The notes: generated by a model not told the origin, from the sequence alone. A stretch of DNA of 64,000 nucleotides from Gnetum montanum (GCA_015680685.1 MNCI01027046.1:211435-275434); one strand, 5' to 3'; shown: positions 32,792-43,467, counted from the stretch's first letter. Numbers and translations: made by a program.

Positions 32792-35260
32792 GTTTGCTTA
32801 TCACCCTTGTTTTTGGGCTTTTCCTTCTACTTCTTCCTTGAGATCTTTTGGTTATCAGTTGTTGGTTGTGAAGAAGATGCAGTAGCATTGGCCATCACAA
32901 GAGGTCATTACGTAGTTGGTTAGACTATGGCTGGTTGTGTTGTGTTAGGTTGAGGAATCCTAATGATAAAAGGATTCCTCAAAGGCACTCATGATGGTAC
33001 TCTTATGACATAGAAGGTTCTTGAGCTAATGGAGGCTGAAGAAGCCGTTTCATCATAAGGGGGTACTCAAATCATGAATGGTTCTCTTGTAGGTCTTTGA
33101 TCGTTATCAATGTTGAATATTTAAATAACATAAGGGTTGTCATTATCATTAAATAGGTCTTTTTGGACCTGCATTGACTAGTTTTATGGCCAAACTAGGT
33201 TGGAAGAATCTAAGACCAACTCCCCCCTATCTATCATCCTTTGTATGTCATCCTTCAGCAAAAGGGAGAAGTTTGTGTCATGACTTGGTAGTTGGTGATA
33301 ATGGAAAAAATGGTTAAGTGAAGGATCATCTTTCATTGTTCAAGTGGAGTCCTTGGCTATTTCGCATAGCCACTTGTGTTTCTTTCGAGTGGCTTCGGTC
33401 ATTTGTTTGTATTGCATGCATTCACTCTTTAATAGTTGGTCTAGTAACTTAGATGATTTCATAGGTAAGTTTGTGTATTTACTACAATCTTTTCACTCAA
33501 AATTGGGCCTAGTGGTAGTCAATGTGGTACCCCTAGAGGTTGATTTCTAGTTATTACGATTATTAGTAGGGGCTTTGGGTGGGTTAGCCCTTAGCCCCTA
33601 CCTTGTGGTCTTTGTTTCTTTGGTCACAATTTCCATGGTCGCATTGTTTTTTTTTTCTCTTTGTCTCTCCATGTATGTTGATTTTATATGCCACATAGGC
33701 TAGATTATGACTAGCCTCTACAACATCCTCTATATTTTTAGTTTGAGAAAATGCCTAGCTAAGGGACCACATGTCAAGGTAGTAGACTTGATGAAGTCAG
33801 TAACTACTCCCTTAAATATGCTCAACAAGTGAGCTTTAGCTATAGGCTCTAGTATTTCATTTAGTAGTCCATTCCACCACTAAATGAACTTTTGCATGGG
33901 TTCTTAGGACCCCTACTTGACCTTCATGAGTTGTTCACGCATTATGTCAAGCTTCAAGTTATATGTGAAGCAGTTGAAAAACTAGGCAATTAATTCCTCC
34001 AAAGAGGATATGGATCCTTTAGGTAATGGGTGGTACCAATCAAGTGATTTCTTAATCAAGGAAATAGGAAAATTCTTCATGATGCTATGAGGCCATGGCT
34101 ATAAAAATAAGCATTCAGGTCAAAAGGTAATAAGGTGAGAATTCGGATAACCTTCTCTATTGTATTTTCTAAACTGGAGAATAGGGATACCAAAAGGAAG
34201 TGTCAAGGAAGGGGCCATATGACTAATTGGATTATTTTGATAGAAGTCCATAACCTTGACATTTTGGAAAGTAGAGGCTTTAAGCCTCCTCAACTCCTCT
34301 GTTACATCTTGGATCATTTGGAAGGCTTGATCCAAACCTTGTGGTGGTTCTATTAGTTGTGGGATTTGTACATAGGGCTATGGCATTTCTTGTGAGACTT
34401 GTGGCATCACTATGGGATATAAGACAGAAGGAAGGGATTATGTTATGGTTGTAGCTTATGGGCAAACAAGGAAAAGGATGTTTACATTGGTACCTAAGGC
34501 ACAAACAAACTAAAGGGGATGTGTGACCCCTAAGTTGCATGGGGTTCCATGGTGGATCATACATGAGTAGTTAATGGATTTGTGGTGGTAAAAACCACTG
34601 TTGATGGTTTCATAGATTGAGGTTGTGTGACAAATGGCATAGATGTGTTATAGGTTATTGGATGTGATATTGATTGAGTTTGATATGCAACTATGACTGG
34701 TGTGGGACCAACCATGGTAGGGTAAGAGGGAGTGAAAGATGGTAGCACCATGCCCATTGAGAAAACAAAAGCATTAGAGGAAGGCACTGTGACCTTGGGG
34801 GATGTTTGTTGGAACAATCCTCCCAAGATGTTTTTGGGCTTAGATTCCACCCTAAATTCATCCTCCTCTTGTTGTTCTTCTAAGCTATGCTTGTCATCTT
34901 ACTTTTCCATCACAATCAATTAAGCTAGGATGCTAGTATAGACATCAGTTAGAGGTATTTAGTCATATGGGGAAGTGACATACTCTTTCTCATCCTGATG
35001 TATGAGCTCAAATTTCATTTTTGCCTCTACTTCCACACATGGAATCATGAGGTCAGCCTACATTTTGGCACAAATGTAGTGATAACGGTCTTCATTTATG
35101 GATGTAATGTCAAGACTTTCCCCTATAACCCTCAAAGATATTCTACATTTGATGATGGTAGGGTCCTTGGGGTCATAGACCCTCATGGCTTGTTGGAGGG
35201 TGAAGGGCAATTTGGTGGACTATTGGAAAGACATATTTCTTTTGCTAAAAATGGCTTAAA
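32792..35260 (-). pseudogene. gag: T1 Gag, decayed
   Basis: Read on the minus strand, the N-terminal part is P/T/Q-rich (34557-34850; PSSNAFVFSMGMVLPSFTPS). Then comes MDQAFQMIQDVTEELRRLKA (34335 downward), then the Gag core: ILQFRKYNREGYPNSHLITF, FPISLIKKSLDWYHPLPKGS, ISSLEELIA, YNLKLDIMREQLMKVK and NEILEPIAKAHLLSIFKGVV (34220-33780). This is the Tat-type retrotransposon Gag pattern. The C-terminal part (33600-32800) is hydrophilic and leads toward the protease at 22009 once Gypsy-1 is removed. Stops are frequent. The start codon cannot be fixed; upstream text to about 35260 may belong to it. Confidence 0.75.
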
Positions 35261-35394
35261 ATGGACAATAAATGATAGAACAAAATTAAATTCTAGTGTG
35301 TGGAATTTAAAAACATTTAATAGAAAGTAAAAACAACTGAAAATGGAGTAGTTACTAAAATTTGTAAGTCAAGAAAGTTGGTCACAAACTTCAC

Positions 35395-36920
35395 CAATGC
35401 TAGCTTCCTAACTATCTCTACATTAGGTGTGACAAAGGGGAAAAGAAAAGAGGGTGAGATGATGGGAATCTCACTCCTTATATCCCAATATTGATGAGGG
35501 TGAAAAGGATAAAAATTATAGATGCTAAAAATAGGTTATAAATACCATAAATTTAGGTAAATCCTAATGGGTGGAATTAAAAAAAATGATCAAAGGAAAC
35601 AAAGACTATTGAAAATGGAGCATTTACTAAAATTAGTGAGGGAGGGGGGGGGGGGGGTTTGCGGTGGTNTACCAAAAATGGAAAGATGGAAAAGTTGGTG
35701 CTAAGCCTTACCCATGCTAGCCTCCCAACTAACTCTATGCTAGGTATAGTAAGGGGGAAAAAGAAGAGGAATGAGATAATGGGAATCTCACCACTTCTAT
35801 TCCAACATTGATGGAGGGAAGGCTAAAAACCAAAGTGGAAAGTTTAGGTTTTTTCACTGAAACTTGGTTTTAGCAGGCTATCAATTTTCTTAGCTTGGAA
35901 AAATGAATAGGCTATAAAAGCACAAAAAATAGAAGCAAATCTCAGCAAGTGAAATTCAAAAATGGAGCACTTAGTATAATTAGTAAGTGGGGAGTAAGAG
36001 TGGCACACCTCTTTATGAAAAATGAAAAACTAGAAATGTTGATGTTAAACACCCTCTACATTGACCTTCTAGTTGCCTCTACACTAGGTATGGAAGGGGG
36101 GAAAAGAAGGGGGATGAGATAATGGAAATCTCACACCTTCTTATTTCAACATTGGAGAGAGTGGGGAGAAGTTTAAATACCAAAATAGAAATCTGGCAAT
36201 TTCCAAAAATGATTTTGACAAGTTTCCAACTTTTACCATAAAAGGGGAGGGAAAGTAAGTTTGGTTGGTGTAAAATTAGTAATTGGGGGGTGGGGGGTGT
36301 AAGGAGGGTTTACCCCTTTACCAAAAATGGAAAGATGGAAAATTTGGTGCTAAGCCTTACCCATGCTAGCCTCCCAACTACCTCTATGCTAGGTATAGCA
36401 AGGGGGAAAAAGAAGAGGAATGAGATAATGTGAATCTCACCACTTCTATTCCAACATTGATGGAGGGAAGGCTAAAAGCCAAAGTGGAAAGTTTAGGTTT
36501 TTTCACTAAAACTTAGTTTTAGTAGGCTAACAATTTTCTTAGCTTGGAAAAATTAACAGGCTATAAAAGGACAAAAAATAGAAGCAAATCTCAGCAAGTG
36601 AAATTCAAAAATGGAGCACTTAGTATAATTAGTAAGTAGGATGTAAGGGTGGCACACCTCTTTATGAAAAATGAAAAACTAGAAATATTGATGTTAAACA
36701 CCCTCTACGTTGACCTTCTAGTTGCCTCTACATTGGGTATGGAAGGGGGGAAAAGAAGGGGGATGAGATAATGGAAATTTCACACCTTCTTATTTCAACA
36801 TTGGAGAGAGTGGGGAGAAGTTTAAATGCCAAAATTGAAACTTGGCAGTTTCCAAAAATGATTTTGACAAGCTGCCAACTTTTACCATAAAAGGGGAGGG
36901 AAAGTAAGTTTGGTTGGTGT
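35395..36920. repeat. T1 leader tandem repeats: 325-bp units in 650-bp dimers
   Basis: 35671-36270 recurs as 36321-36919 at an offset of about 650 bp with about 4% differences by eye. Each half contains two weaker subunits, anchored at 35395, 35708, 36058, 36358 and 36708 by text like CCATGCTAGCCTCCCAACT ... GCTAGGTATAG ... AAGGGGGAAAA ... GAGATAATGG. It lies between the gag start and the 5' LTR, so it is leader sequence of T1. An N at 35669 follows a run of G. Confidence 0.8.
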
Positions 36921-37199
36921 TGAAACCAACATTAGTTTTGTGACAAAAAAATATGACAGCAAAAATTAAATGGTTGTTAAGGCTTCGATGTTGGTTTTGT
37001 TCTGAAAATTCACAATAGATGTTGTGAAATTTTAACACTCGAACCACCTACAACTTCCACATTGGGGATTCTACTATAGGGGGGTTAAGGACAACGTGAT
37101 ATTTCCATGTTCATGGTTGCAAAAATGTAAATTTACTACTAAGAAACAATGTTGGTAATATTGCTATCAAATTTTAACATAGAAATTGGATGGAGGCCC

Positions 37200-37223
37200 T
37201 CCTTCTAGTGCCAAGACAACTAT
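37200..37223 (-). promoter_or_regulatory. T1 primer-binding region (candidate)
   Basis: Minus-strand text just inside the 5' LTR reads TTGGCACTAGAAGGAGGGCC from about 37214 downward, with a TTGGC start seen in many gypsy PBSs. It is about 10 bp from the LTR edge. I cannot name the tRNA. Confidence 0.4.
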
Positions 37224-38795
37224 TGCGACTAGAAAAATCGATCACTGGAATAAAGATCGATGGATTTGGTGCACAATAGTCCTCAACCCACAAATCCCTT
37301 AGGCCTCTAGAAAAAATGGGATTTGGGGCACCCTGGCCAGTTTGATAGATCAACCAAGGACTTGGGGGTTTGCAAAATAGTATAATGAAATGAAATGCAA
37401 AAACTAATAACAAATCTAAATAATGTACAAAAAATAAACAAATATATATATCTTACATACAAAACCTAGAACTTAAAACTTTATTGACAAAGAAATAAAG
37501 AATAATTTAGAGAAATGTGTACAAATGGTACCTAAATGGGTAGCAAGGGGGTCACTTGGATGGAGGTTTAGGATCCATTGAAGTCAATGTGATCAACTCC
37601 ACAATCTAAATGTTGTGCCACTCCCGATGCTATCAAAACTTTAGTGCTGCAATCTCAAATCTGCAACGTTGGCTATGATGGACATTGAGAAGTGTGAAAA
37701 ACCTAAGCTATCCAAATGCTCTATGCTAGGAGTTGGGAATCCTAGGAGTGTAGTGTGGAGCTTGAAAATTCACAAATCCCAAAGGGGGTTACAAGGTCAC
37801 AAGGTCACAGGGTTTCCATGTTGGATTCAAGAGAATACAAGTGTGGGAACTTGAAAGTACTCTTAAGTGCTTGAAAATGCTGAAGTGTGGAACTATGAAT
37901 AGATTGTTGAATTGTATAACCAATGCTAACAGTATTGGATTTCCAAAGTGTGGAACCTTGAGAAAATTGCTAAACTATGTTGAAAAATTGTTGAATCTAT
38001 AAATGTTGTTAGCTTTTTCCCATGAATGGGGCTGCAAAATGGCTATGATTTGGCTACACAATGATTGCAAATTAACTACCAAATTGTTGCAAATTTCTAC
38101 CTTGTTTAGGTGAGATGGGTGCCCAAATTTTGGGGGCTACCATATATAGTAAGTTCCTTCCCCCATGGTCATTCCATTTACTATAAATAGTAATGGGGGC
38201 ACACCTTCCACACTAGAGATGAATCTTCCATGCTAAACTCTCCACCATGCTTACTAAAGTGGCTGGTAAATATTGGAGTGGATGAAGTGATGAAATCTAG
38301 CTATTGTGGCTTCCATGCTAGGGGGATGTACTTTCTACACTAGGGGTGGAGCCTCCACACTAGGGGGAGGGGGAAACTTCCACGTTGAGGGGGAAAGGTT
38401 TCCAAGTTAAGCATATAGTCTCCATGCTAGGGGGAAAAGTTTACCCACCTCTCCACACTGGGGGTAGGTGACATCTACCCCCTGCAAGTGTTTACAATGT
38501 AGAAAAATGTATAGCCCTCATAAAACCCATCAAATTACCATTTTTGGCATTCCAGAAAGCATTTTTAACCCCCCTCCCAATCCTAAATATAAACACTACA
38601 TAATGTTTTTGACTTAAGGGATGAGGCTTTGACCACTTATGAGGCATGTTTCAGTCTCAAAAGTATGGAATATGTGAAATCACCCACTGGTGGTTACAAT
38701 CTTCACATTTACAATGAAATTTTGCCTCAAGTTTCATGGGGTGAAAGCTACATGATGAAAATTGGCTATAAAATGCAAATTTTTGTGGTGTTTCA
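37224..38795 (-). repeat. T1 5' LTR
   Basis: On the minus strand it starts TGAAACACC at 38795 and ends CTAGTCGCA at 37224. It is 1572 bp, against 946 bp for the 3' copy; the extra 635 bp are at about 37760-38395. It contains at least seven TTCCACACTAGGGG-like motifs (38207-38455), the same word family as in the 188-bp array and the leader repeats. Confidence 0.8.
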
Positions 38796-39292
38796 TTACA
38801 GAATAGTACTTCATTGTACAAGGAATTTGTAAATTGGGTTACACTCTCTTCTTATGGTTCTTTTTCTTTTTTTGTTGCCCTGAGGGATTAATGTGCTTCT
38901 TGTGAGAAGGCATCCTTTTATAGCTTTTCAAGATCCTACAAGAATGAGTTATTTTGTTGTGTCAAAGCACTCTGGAGCTAAGCTCTATTTTGTACAAGTT
39001 GAGGGATCCTTTACATCACTCTTGAGATTGTTAGGACCTTGTGGGGTTGAGAGTTATCATAGTGATAAAACTCTCCTTAGCAAAGCTCAAACTTTATAAA
39101 GGTTGTGATGTCCTTGAAACCATATTTTGAAAGAAACAAATTTTAGAGGTGTGCAAGGAATCTACCCTCCAAGTGTGGACTACCCAAGTTGGGAAACCAC
39201 GTAATTCTTATGTTTTCTGTAACAAGTATTACTTGTGAATTGGGAAACTTATTCATCCTCCCCTCCCTCTTCTAAGTTCTCAATCCTCAAAA
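38796..39292 (+). repeat. C1 3' LTR, second part
   Basis: The segment 39060-39292 aligns with the C1 5' LTR end at 856-1096, finishing ATCCTCA. It continues the LTR broken at 5796. Immediately after it, Gypsy-B integrase sequence begins. Confidence 0.7.
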
Positions 39293-40130
39293 AAATTTGC
39301 CAAGTTCTTTCAACAACATGTGGTGAATATATTTGGAGTACCATGCATGTTCATATCTAATAATGGAACACATTTTACAAGAACTACACTTAAAAAGCTA
39401 ATGCAACAACTTGGGGTGAATCACAAACTAACTAAACCATACCATCCCTAAGCAAATGGTCAAGCAGAAGTGACTAACTAAGAAATCATGAGAATGTTAA
39501 CCATAATAGTTAGTTGATTTACAAAGGATTTGAGCACTAAGCTGAATGATGCTCTATAGGCATACAAAGCCAATGGAAACTCCCCATAGGATATTCGCCC
39601 TATGAACTAGTTTATGAGAAGCTTTCTATGCTACCAATCTAAGCAAAGCTACAAACTTTAGCTACTACCAATATACTTAACCTAGACTTAAACTTAGCTC
39701 AGAAGGAATGTCTCATGAATCTTAACCTTTTAGAGGAAAATATGCTTTTAGCTTTGATGAGTCATGAGGTTCACAAAAAATACTCCAAATGTAGGCATGA
39801 CACTAAAATAAGACAAGTATCAATCCAACTGGATGATAAAGTCTTCCACTACAATCCCAGTCATGTGCCATAGAAGCCTAAGTTCCAAACCCTATGGGAT
39901 GAACCTTGTATTGTCCATGCAACATATCAATCAAGCATCATGCAGATCTATCACCCAATCAACCCACAAAATTTCATCCTTGTTAATATTCAACAAGTCA
40001 AACCATTCTACAAATCTCTTGACTCCTCTATGGATTCTACCCTATCTACCAAACCATCTTCAACCCATTCCATCTTCAAGTTAACTATTTTCAATAATAG
40101 TCGTGGGGGTGTCCAGTTGGATACTTAAGC
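39293..40130 (+). pseudogene. Gypsy-B integrase, C-terminal half
   Basis: The text starts at the integrase core and lacks everything upstream because C1 is inserted here. FGVPCMFISNNGTHFTRTTL (second D is N), VNHKLTKPYHP, ANGQAEVTN (catalytic E present) and TKDLSTKLNDAL match Gypsy-3 51420-51680 closely. The tail holds FQTLWDEPCIVHATYQSSIM, QIYHPINPQNFILVNIQQVK and PFYKSLDS, the conserved end of the polyprotein. The insertion point is within the stretch that in Gypsy-3 reads KIATKFFQ. Stops are frequent. Confidence 0.8.
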
Positions 40131-41592
40131 ACTAAACCTTTTTATTTTCTTACTACACTTTCATATTCTTTGATATCTTTTCTATTCTTTTATACTTTTC
40201 TCATTTCTTAATTATTTTCTATTCTTTGATATCTTTTAAATTCTTTTTATGTTTTTCCATTCTTATCATTTTTGCTATTCTTATCATTTATCTATAATTT
40301 TCCATCAACTTTTTGTACACATTTTTTATTTATTTTTGTAATGAAAGTGCAAGAAATAAAACAAGTTGTAGTCCCAATAATATGAATAATGCCCTATATT
40401 ATCAAATCATTGAAAGATTAATTCTATATATAGTGAGATCACATGATCCATCCACTCATTTCTAATAATAAGAGGTTCTTACCATGGCCATAAAGATATT
40501 CTTTCCTCAACAAAACTAAAATACATCTATGATCATTATGCCTGGATAGAAAAGTGAAGAACCAAGAGGGAATGAAAAGGGTGTGACATCAAGGGTATTT
40601 GTTTATTTCCTAAGGCTACTACAGTAAGTTTTATCCTATTGTCAAAGTTGTATTATTTACTTGAATTCTAACGAAAAATGGAAGTATGTATGCAATAAGT
40701 GCTACCTTAACATATAACTACAAATACATGTTATCCATGCTTGAAGGTAGGTGGCTTCTCAGAAATCTTAATAATAATAATGTGTTATTAATAAACTACT
40801 CCCTTAAACTTCATTACCAAGTGTTAATACCCCTTGCAGTAGTGGTAGTCTTGTGGTCACTAGTTTTGGAATGATACAGTATGATGTCACTGGTAAGTAG
40901 TATGAACTTGGTTTGGATCTTGGATGGAAGGAATAATGATCACTTTAACCATATAACGCATATGAGTTATGGACAGTTATATAAGGGCACTAAGAGCTAA
41001 AGCCTGCTTTGGGAATGATCGACTAGTATAACTCTTGTGCTTTGTACCTGTCAACCAATTCCACATCATCTTGTGCCTCCGAGCAACTTTAGCCATCAAA
41101 TTTCACTTTCCTACATTCTCACAATTGATCATAATTTTCACAACCCTTACTACCATCTCTTATACATCTCATTTATCTTCTTTTCCAAAGATTCTTTCTT
41201 CATGATCTTTTATCACCAAAACCACATATTCTGAGCATCATCTATGATCAATATCACTTTAGACCATAGTTATATCTTCTAAACTATTCATTTGACTCAA
41301 TTTTTTCAACAAAAATTACTCAAAAATCAACAATAGTGACGTCGCAGCTATGATGTATTAGGTCCTACAATATCATGGCTATGATGTTGCATCTACACAA
41401 ATCTATATATACACGTGAGAAGTTGGAAAATTTTTCATTCTTATTATTCTTAGCAAAGGAAGTTCATGCTATTTTTCTAAGCCTCTGACAATTGAACTTC
41501 CAAGCTCCATAACTCTCTTACCGTAGCTTTAATTTATGTGATTCTTGAACCCTCTTAGTCATAGAGTGACCAACTTAGTCATGGGGGAGAGT
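40131..41592 (+). other. Gypsy-B post-integrase non-coding module
   Basis: In order: PPT-like motif 1 (ATAGTCGTGGGGGTG, 40097-40111, overlapping the end of the integrase entry), a pyrimidine-rich tandem tract (40140-40290, TTCTTTGATATCTTTTCTA repeated), a block conserved with Gypsy-3 and Gypsy-4 (40430-40612), the AAGGGCACTAAG block (40982-41040), a U3-like promoter segment with TATA (41335-41425), and PPT-like motif 2 (CTTAGTCATGGGGGAGAG, 41575-41592). No ORF longer than about 65 codons is convincing. Confidence 0.6.
41335..41425 (+). promoter_or_regulatory. U3-like internal promoter candidate in Gypsy-B
   Basis: GACGTCGCAGCTATGATGTA, TTAGGTCCTA and GCTATGATGTTGC followed by CTATATATACACG parallel the U3 of the Gypsy-3 LTR (GTAGATATGATGTAGTGGGT, then CTATAAATACC). 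A matching segment is at 53728-53810 in Gypsy-3. Confidence 0.5.
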
Positions 41593-42437
41593 ATTTGTGA
41601 GAGGCCATAACAATCAAAGATACAAGTAACAATGATTTCTTTTTGAATTTTTCTAACTATGCAATCATAATAAGAGGCATAAGTAATAATAAGGGTAAAA
41701 ATAGAATCAAAATAAGGATTCAGGAAAGGATTATGAACTATTAGAAACCTATTTAAAATCCTTAGATATGCTAAAAAAAATTTATACTATACTTGTGGAG
41801 TTTGTTCTCTAGCTTATTCTCTGCCTCAACCTCTTGGTCTTTTACTTCTATGCCATGAGGATGTATAAGCATCATTCTAATCTGAAAATTTTTTTCATGG
41901 GTCTCTTAGGAGCCATCTACAATTATCAAAGATACATCTGAGCATATATAAGATTAGATTTGAAAAGCCTTTAGTATGCTAATCTGGACATGTTAACAAG
42001 AAGCAAACTAAGAAATGATCTAGAATAACATGTAGCTACAGTATATGCCATGTATGAAAAAAAGTTTTCAGATTGGAATGATGCACAATAGGGATTACAT
42101 ATTGCAAACTCTAAGCTTGAAATAGTGAAAGCCAACTACCAAGATCAAAAAGATATAGCAGCAAACCTAGTTCAACAAATGATAAATTACTAGGGAATTA
42201 AGAAAGGTGCCCAGAGAATTTGAGGAAGAAAGGAGGTGGCTTGCAACTTGGTATATGAAAGCCAACAAAATGTTTCCATAGCTACCATGCCCATGGGAAG
42301 TATCGACACCATCAAATATTTTAGAGTTTTCTTGGACAATACATGACCCAAGATTAGAAGAGGAAAATCTTTAGGTGCTACTCAACTATTATCCATTTTA
42401 AAATCCTAACAATAAAGGAAAGAAGCCAATGGAGGAG

Positions 42438-43215
42438 TGATGAGATATGAATTGCTCATAGTGCTGGCGGCCGCGTTAAGGCACCCACGTTGTATCATGG
42501 GTCGCGATGTATCATGGGCCGCAATATCGCATATGCGATATCGCGTACGCGATATCGCGTATCGCAGTCAGCCGCAATTTCTATAAATAAGAGGCGGCTC
42601 TCCCTCATTTCGATCCCAGTTTTAGTGTAGCGAAGCTCTGGCAGTTTGATCCCTCCAGAGTTAGAATTTTCCCGTGTCTGCCCGCAGTGTGGTGAATGTA
42701 ATTGTACGGTGTCTTTATTCGAGTGTGCCGTACTTGGACACGCACATGACCGGCAATAAAGATCGAGATTACTTCATCATTGCAGCATTCACTTAGTTTA
42801 TTTATTGTTATTTATTTCATGTTATTTATTGCTTTCATAGCGCGGTGTGAGTACGACTTAGCTACGAGCATCTANNNNNNNNNNNNNNNNNNNNNNNNNN
42901 NNNNNNNNNNNNNNNNNNNNNNNNNNNNNNNNNNNNNNNNNNNNNNNNNTACCCTTTTCCTCTTAGCTTAGTTTAGTTAAATATTATTTTCCACTGCCAT
43001 CAGGAGTAGCGTTAGAATTAGAACACATCATACACCTCATCTAGACTAAATCATACGTGACATATGCAAAACTAGTCTAGGTGGGAAGACAGCAAACTGC
43101 GACCTAAGGCTAACTATCTAGGTGCCACAACTAGTCCATCTGCGGAGTTCGACCGGATCGCGCGTGCGACGCTCATTTCGTATGGTTGAGTGTAGGGGTA
43201 CCTCGCCACTCATCA
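42438..43215 (+). repeat. S3: solo LTR, TSD AGGAG
   Basis: It starts TGATGAGATATG and ends CCACTCATCA, flanked by AGGAG (42433-42437 and 43216-43220). U3 palindromes are at about 42515-42566, TATA (CTATAAATAA) at 42581-42590, and AATAAA near 42755. High CpG suggests a fairly young insertion. An empty site exists in Gypsy-4 (55430-55460). It has an N run at 42875-42949. Confidence 0.9.
42875..42949. other. Assembly gap (75 N) inside S3
   Basis: A run of N at nearly the same place in the LTR as the gap in S2, suggesting a region that was hard to assemble. Confidence 0.95.
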
Positions 43216-43467
43216 AGGAGCCACCACCATTGAAAACTTAAAAGCTACATCGAGCCTTGATATTTTATTTTGTTTTATTCTATCATTGTTGTCATATGTG
43301 TCCATCATGGCATGCATGATAATTTTGTAAAGCATCACTCGAATTAGAATGCGGCATTTAGAGTTAAGTAGTCATGTCCACTCTAAATACTTCTCACAAT
43401 TTTGTAAGGGAATCTATCCTCTTTTTGTTCTAACTCAAAGATGAGCTTCCAATCAGTCATGTAGGTA

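Larger units (their letters stand above)
5797..38795 (-). mobile_element. T1: Tat/Ogre-like Ty3/gypsy element, interrupted by Gypsy-1
   Basis: Two LTRs in the same minus orientation (37224-38795 upstream, 5797-6742 downstream) flank gag, protease, a 10.4-kb intron-like region, RT, RNase H, a second RNase H and integrase, all on the minus strand. Without nested Gypsy-1 the element is about 22 kb, large but in the range known for Ogre-type elements. The Tat lineage is supported by an extra RNase H before integrase, YVDD in RT, and the protease text KPWLAQLRAVSSPIHQII. It lies inside the C1 3' LTR. I see no matching TSD (TGTGT to the left, TTACA to the right). Confidence 0.8.
41593..43467 (+). 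pseudogene. Gypsy-B extra ORF downstream of integrase, split by S3
   Basis: This decayed region is homologous to the Gypsy-4 ORF at 55200-58060 (minus strand) and to the Gypsy-3 end at 63404-64000. The clearest part is 41990-42440, with readings rich in K, E, Q and A and coiled-coil-like text (LEIVKANYQDQKDIAANLVQ, then WLATWYMKANKMFP-like). It ends with AAGCCAATGGAGGAG, where S3 is inserted, and continues CCACCACCATTGAAAACTT. Gypsy-4 has the uninterrupted counterpart (AAGCCAATGGAAGAG, CCCCCACCACT). Its role is unknown. Athila elements often carry an env-like or other ORF here; I see no signal peptide or membrane segment. Confidence 0.5.

Noticed and set aside
40686-40874. 62-codon open stretch in Gypsy-B 3' region
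   Set aside because: The matching stretches in Gypsy-3 and Gypsy-4 are not open; the sequence is conserved as non-coding blocks.
42780-42971. Short open stretch in S3
   Set aside because: It reads through the N run, so the open frame is not real.
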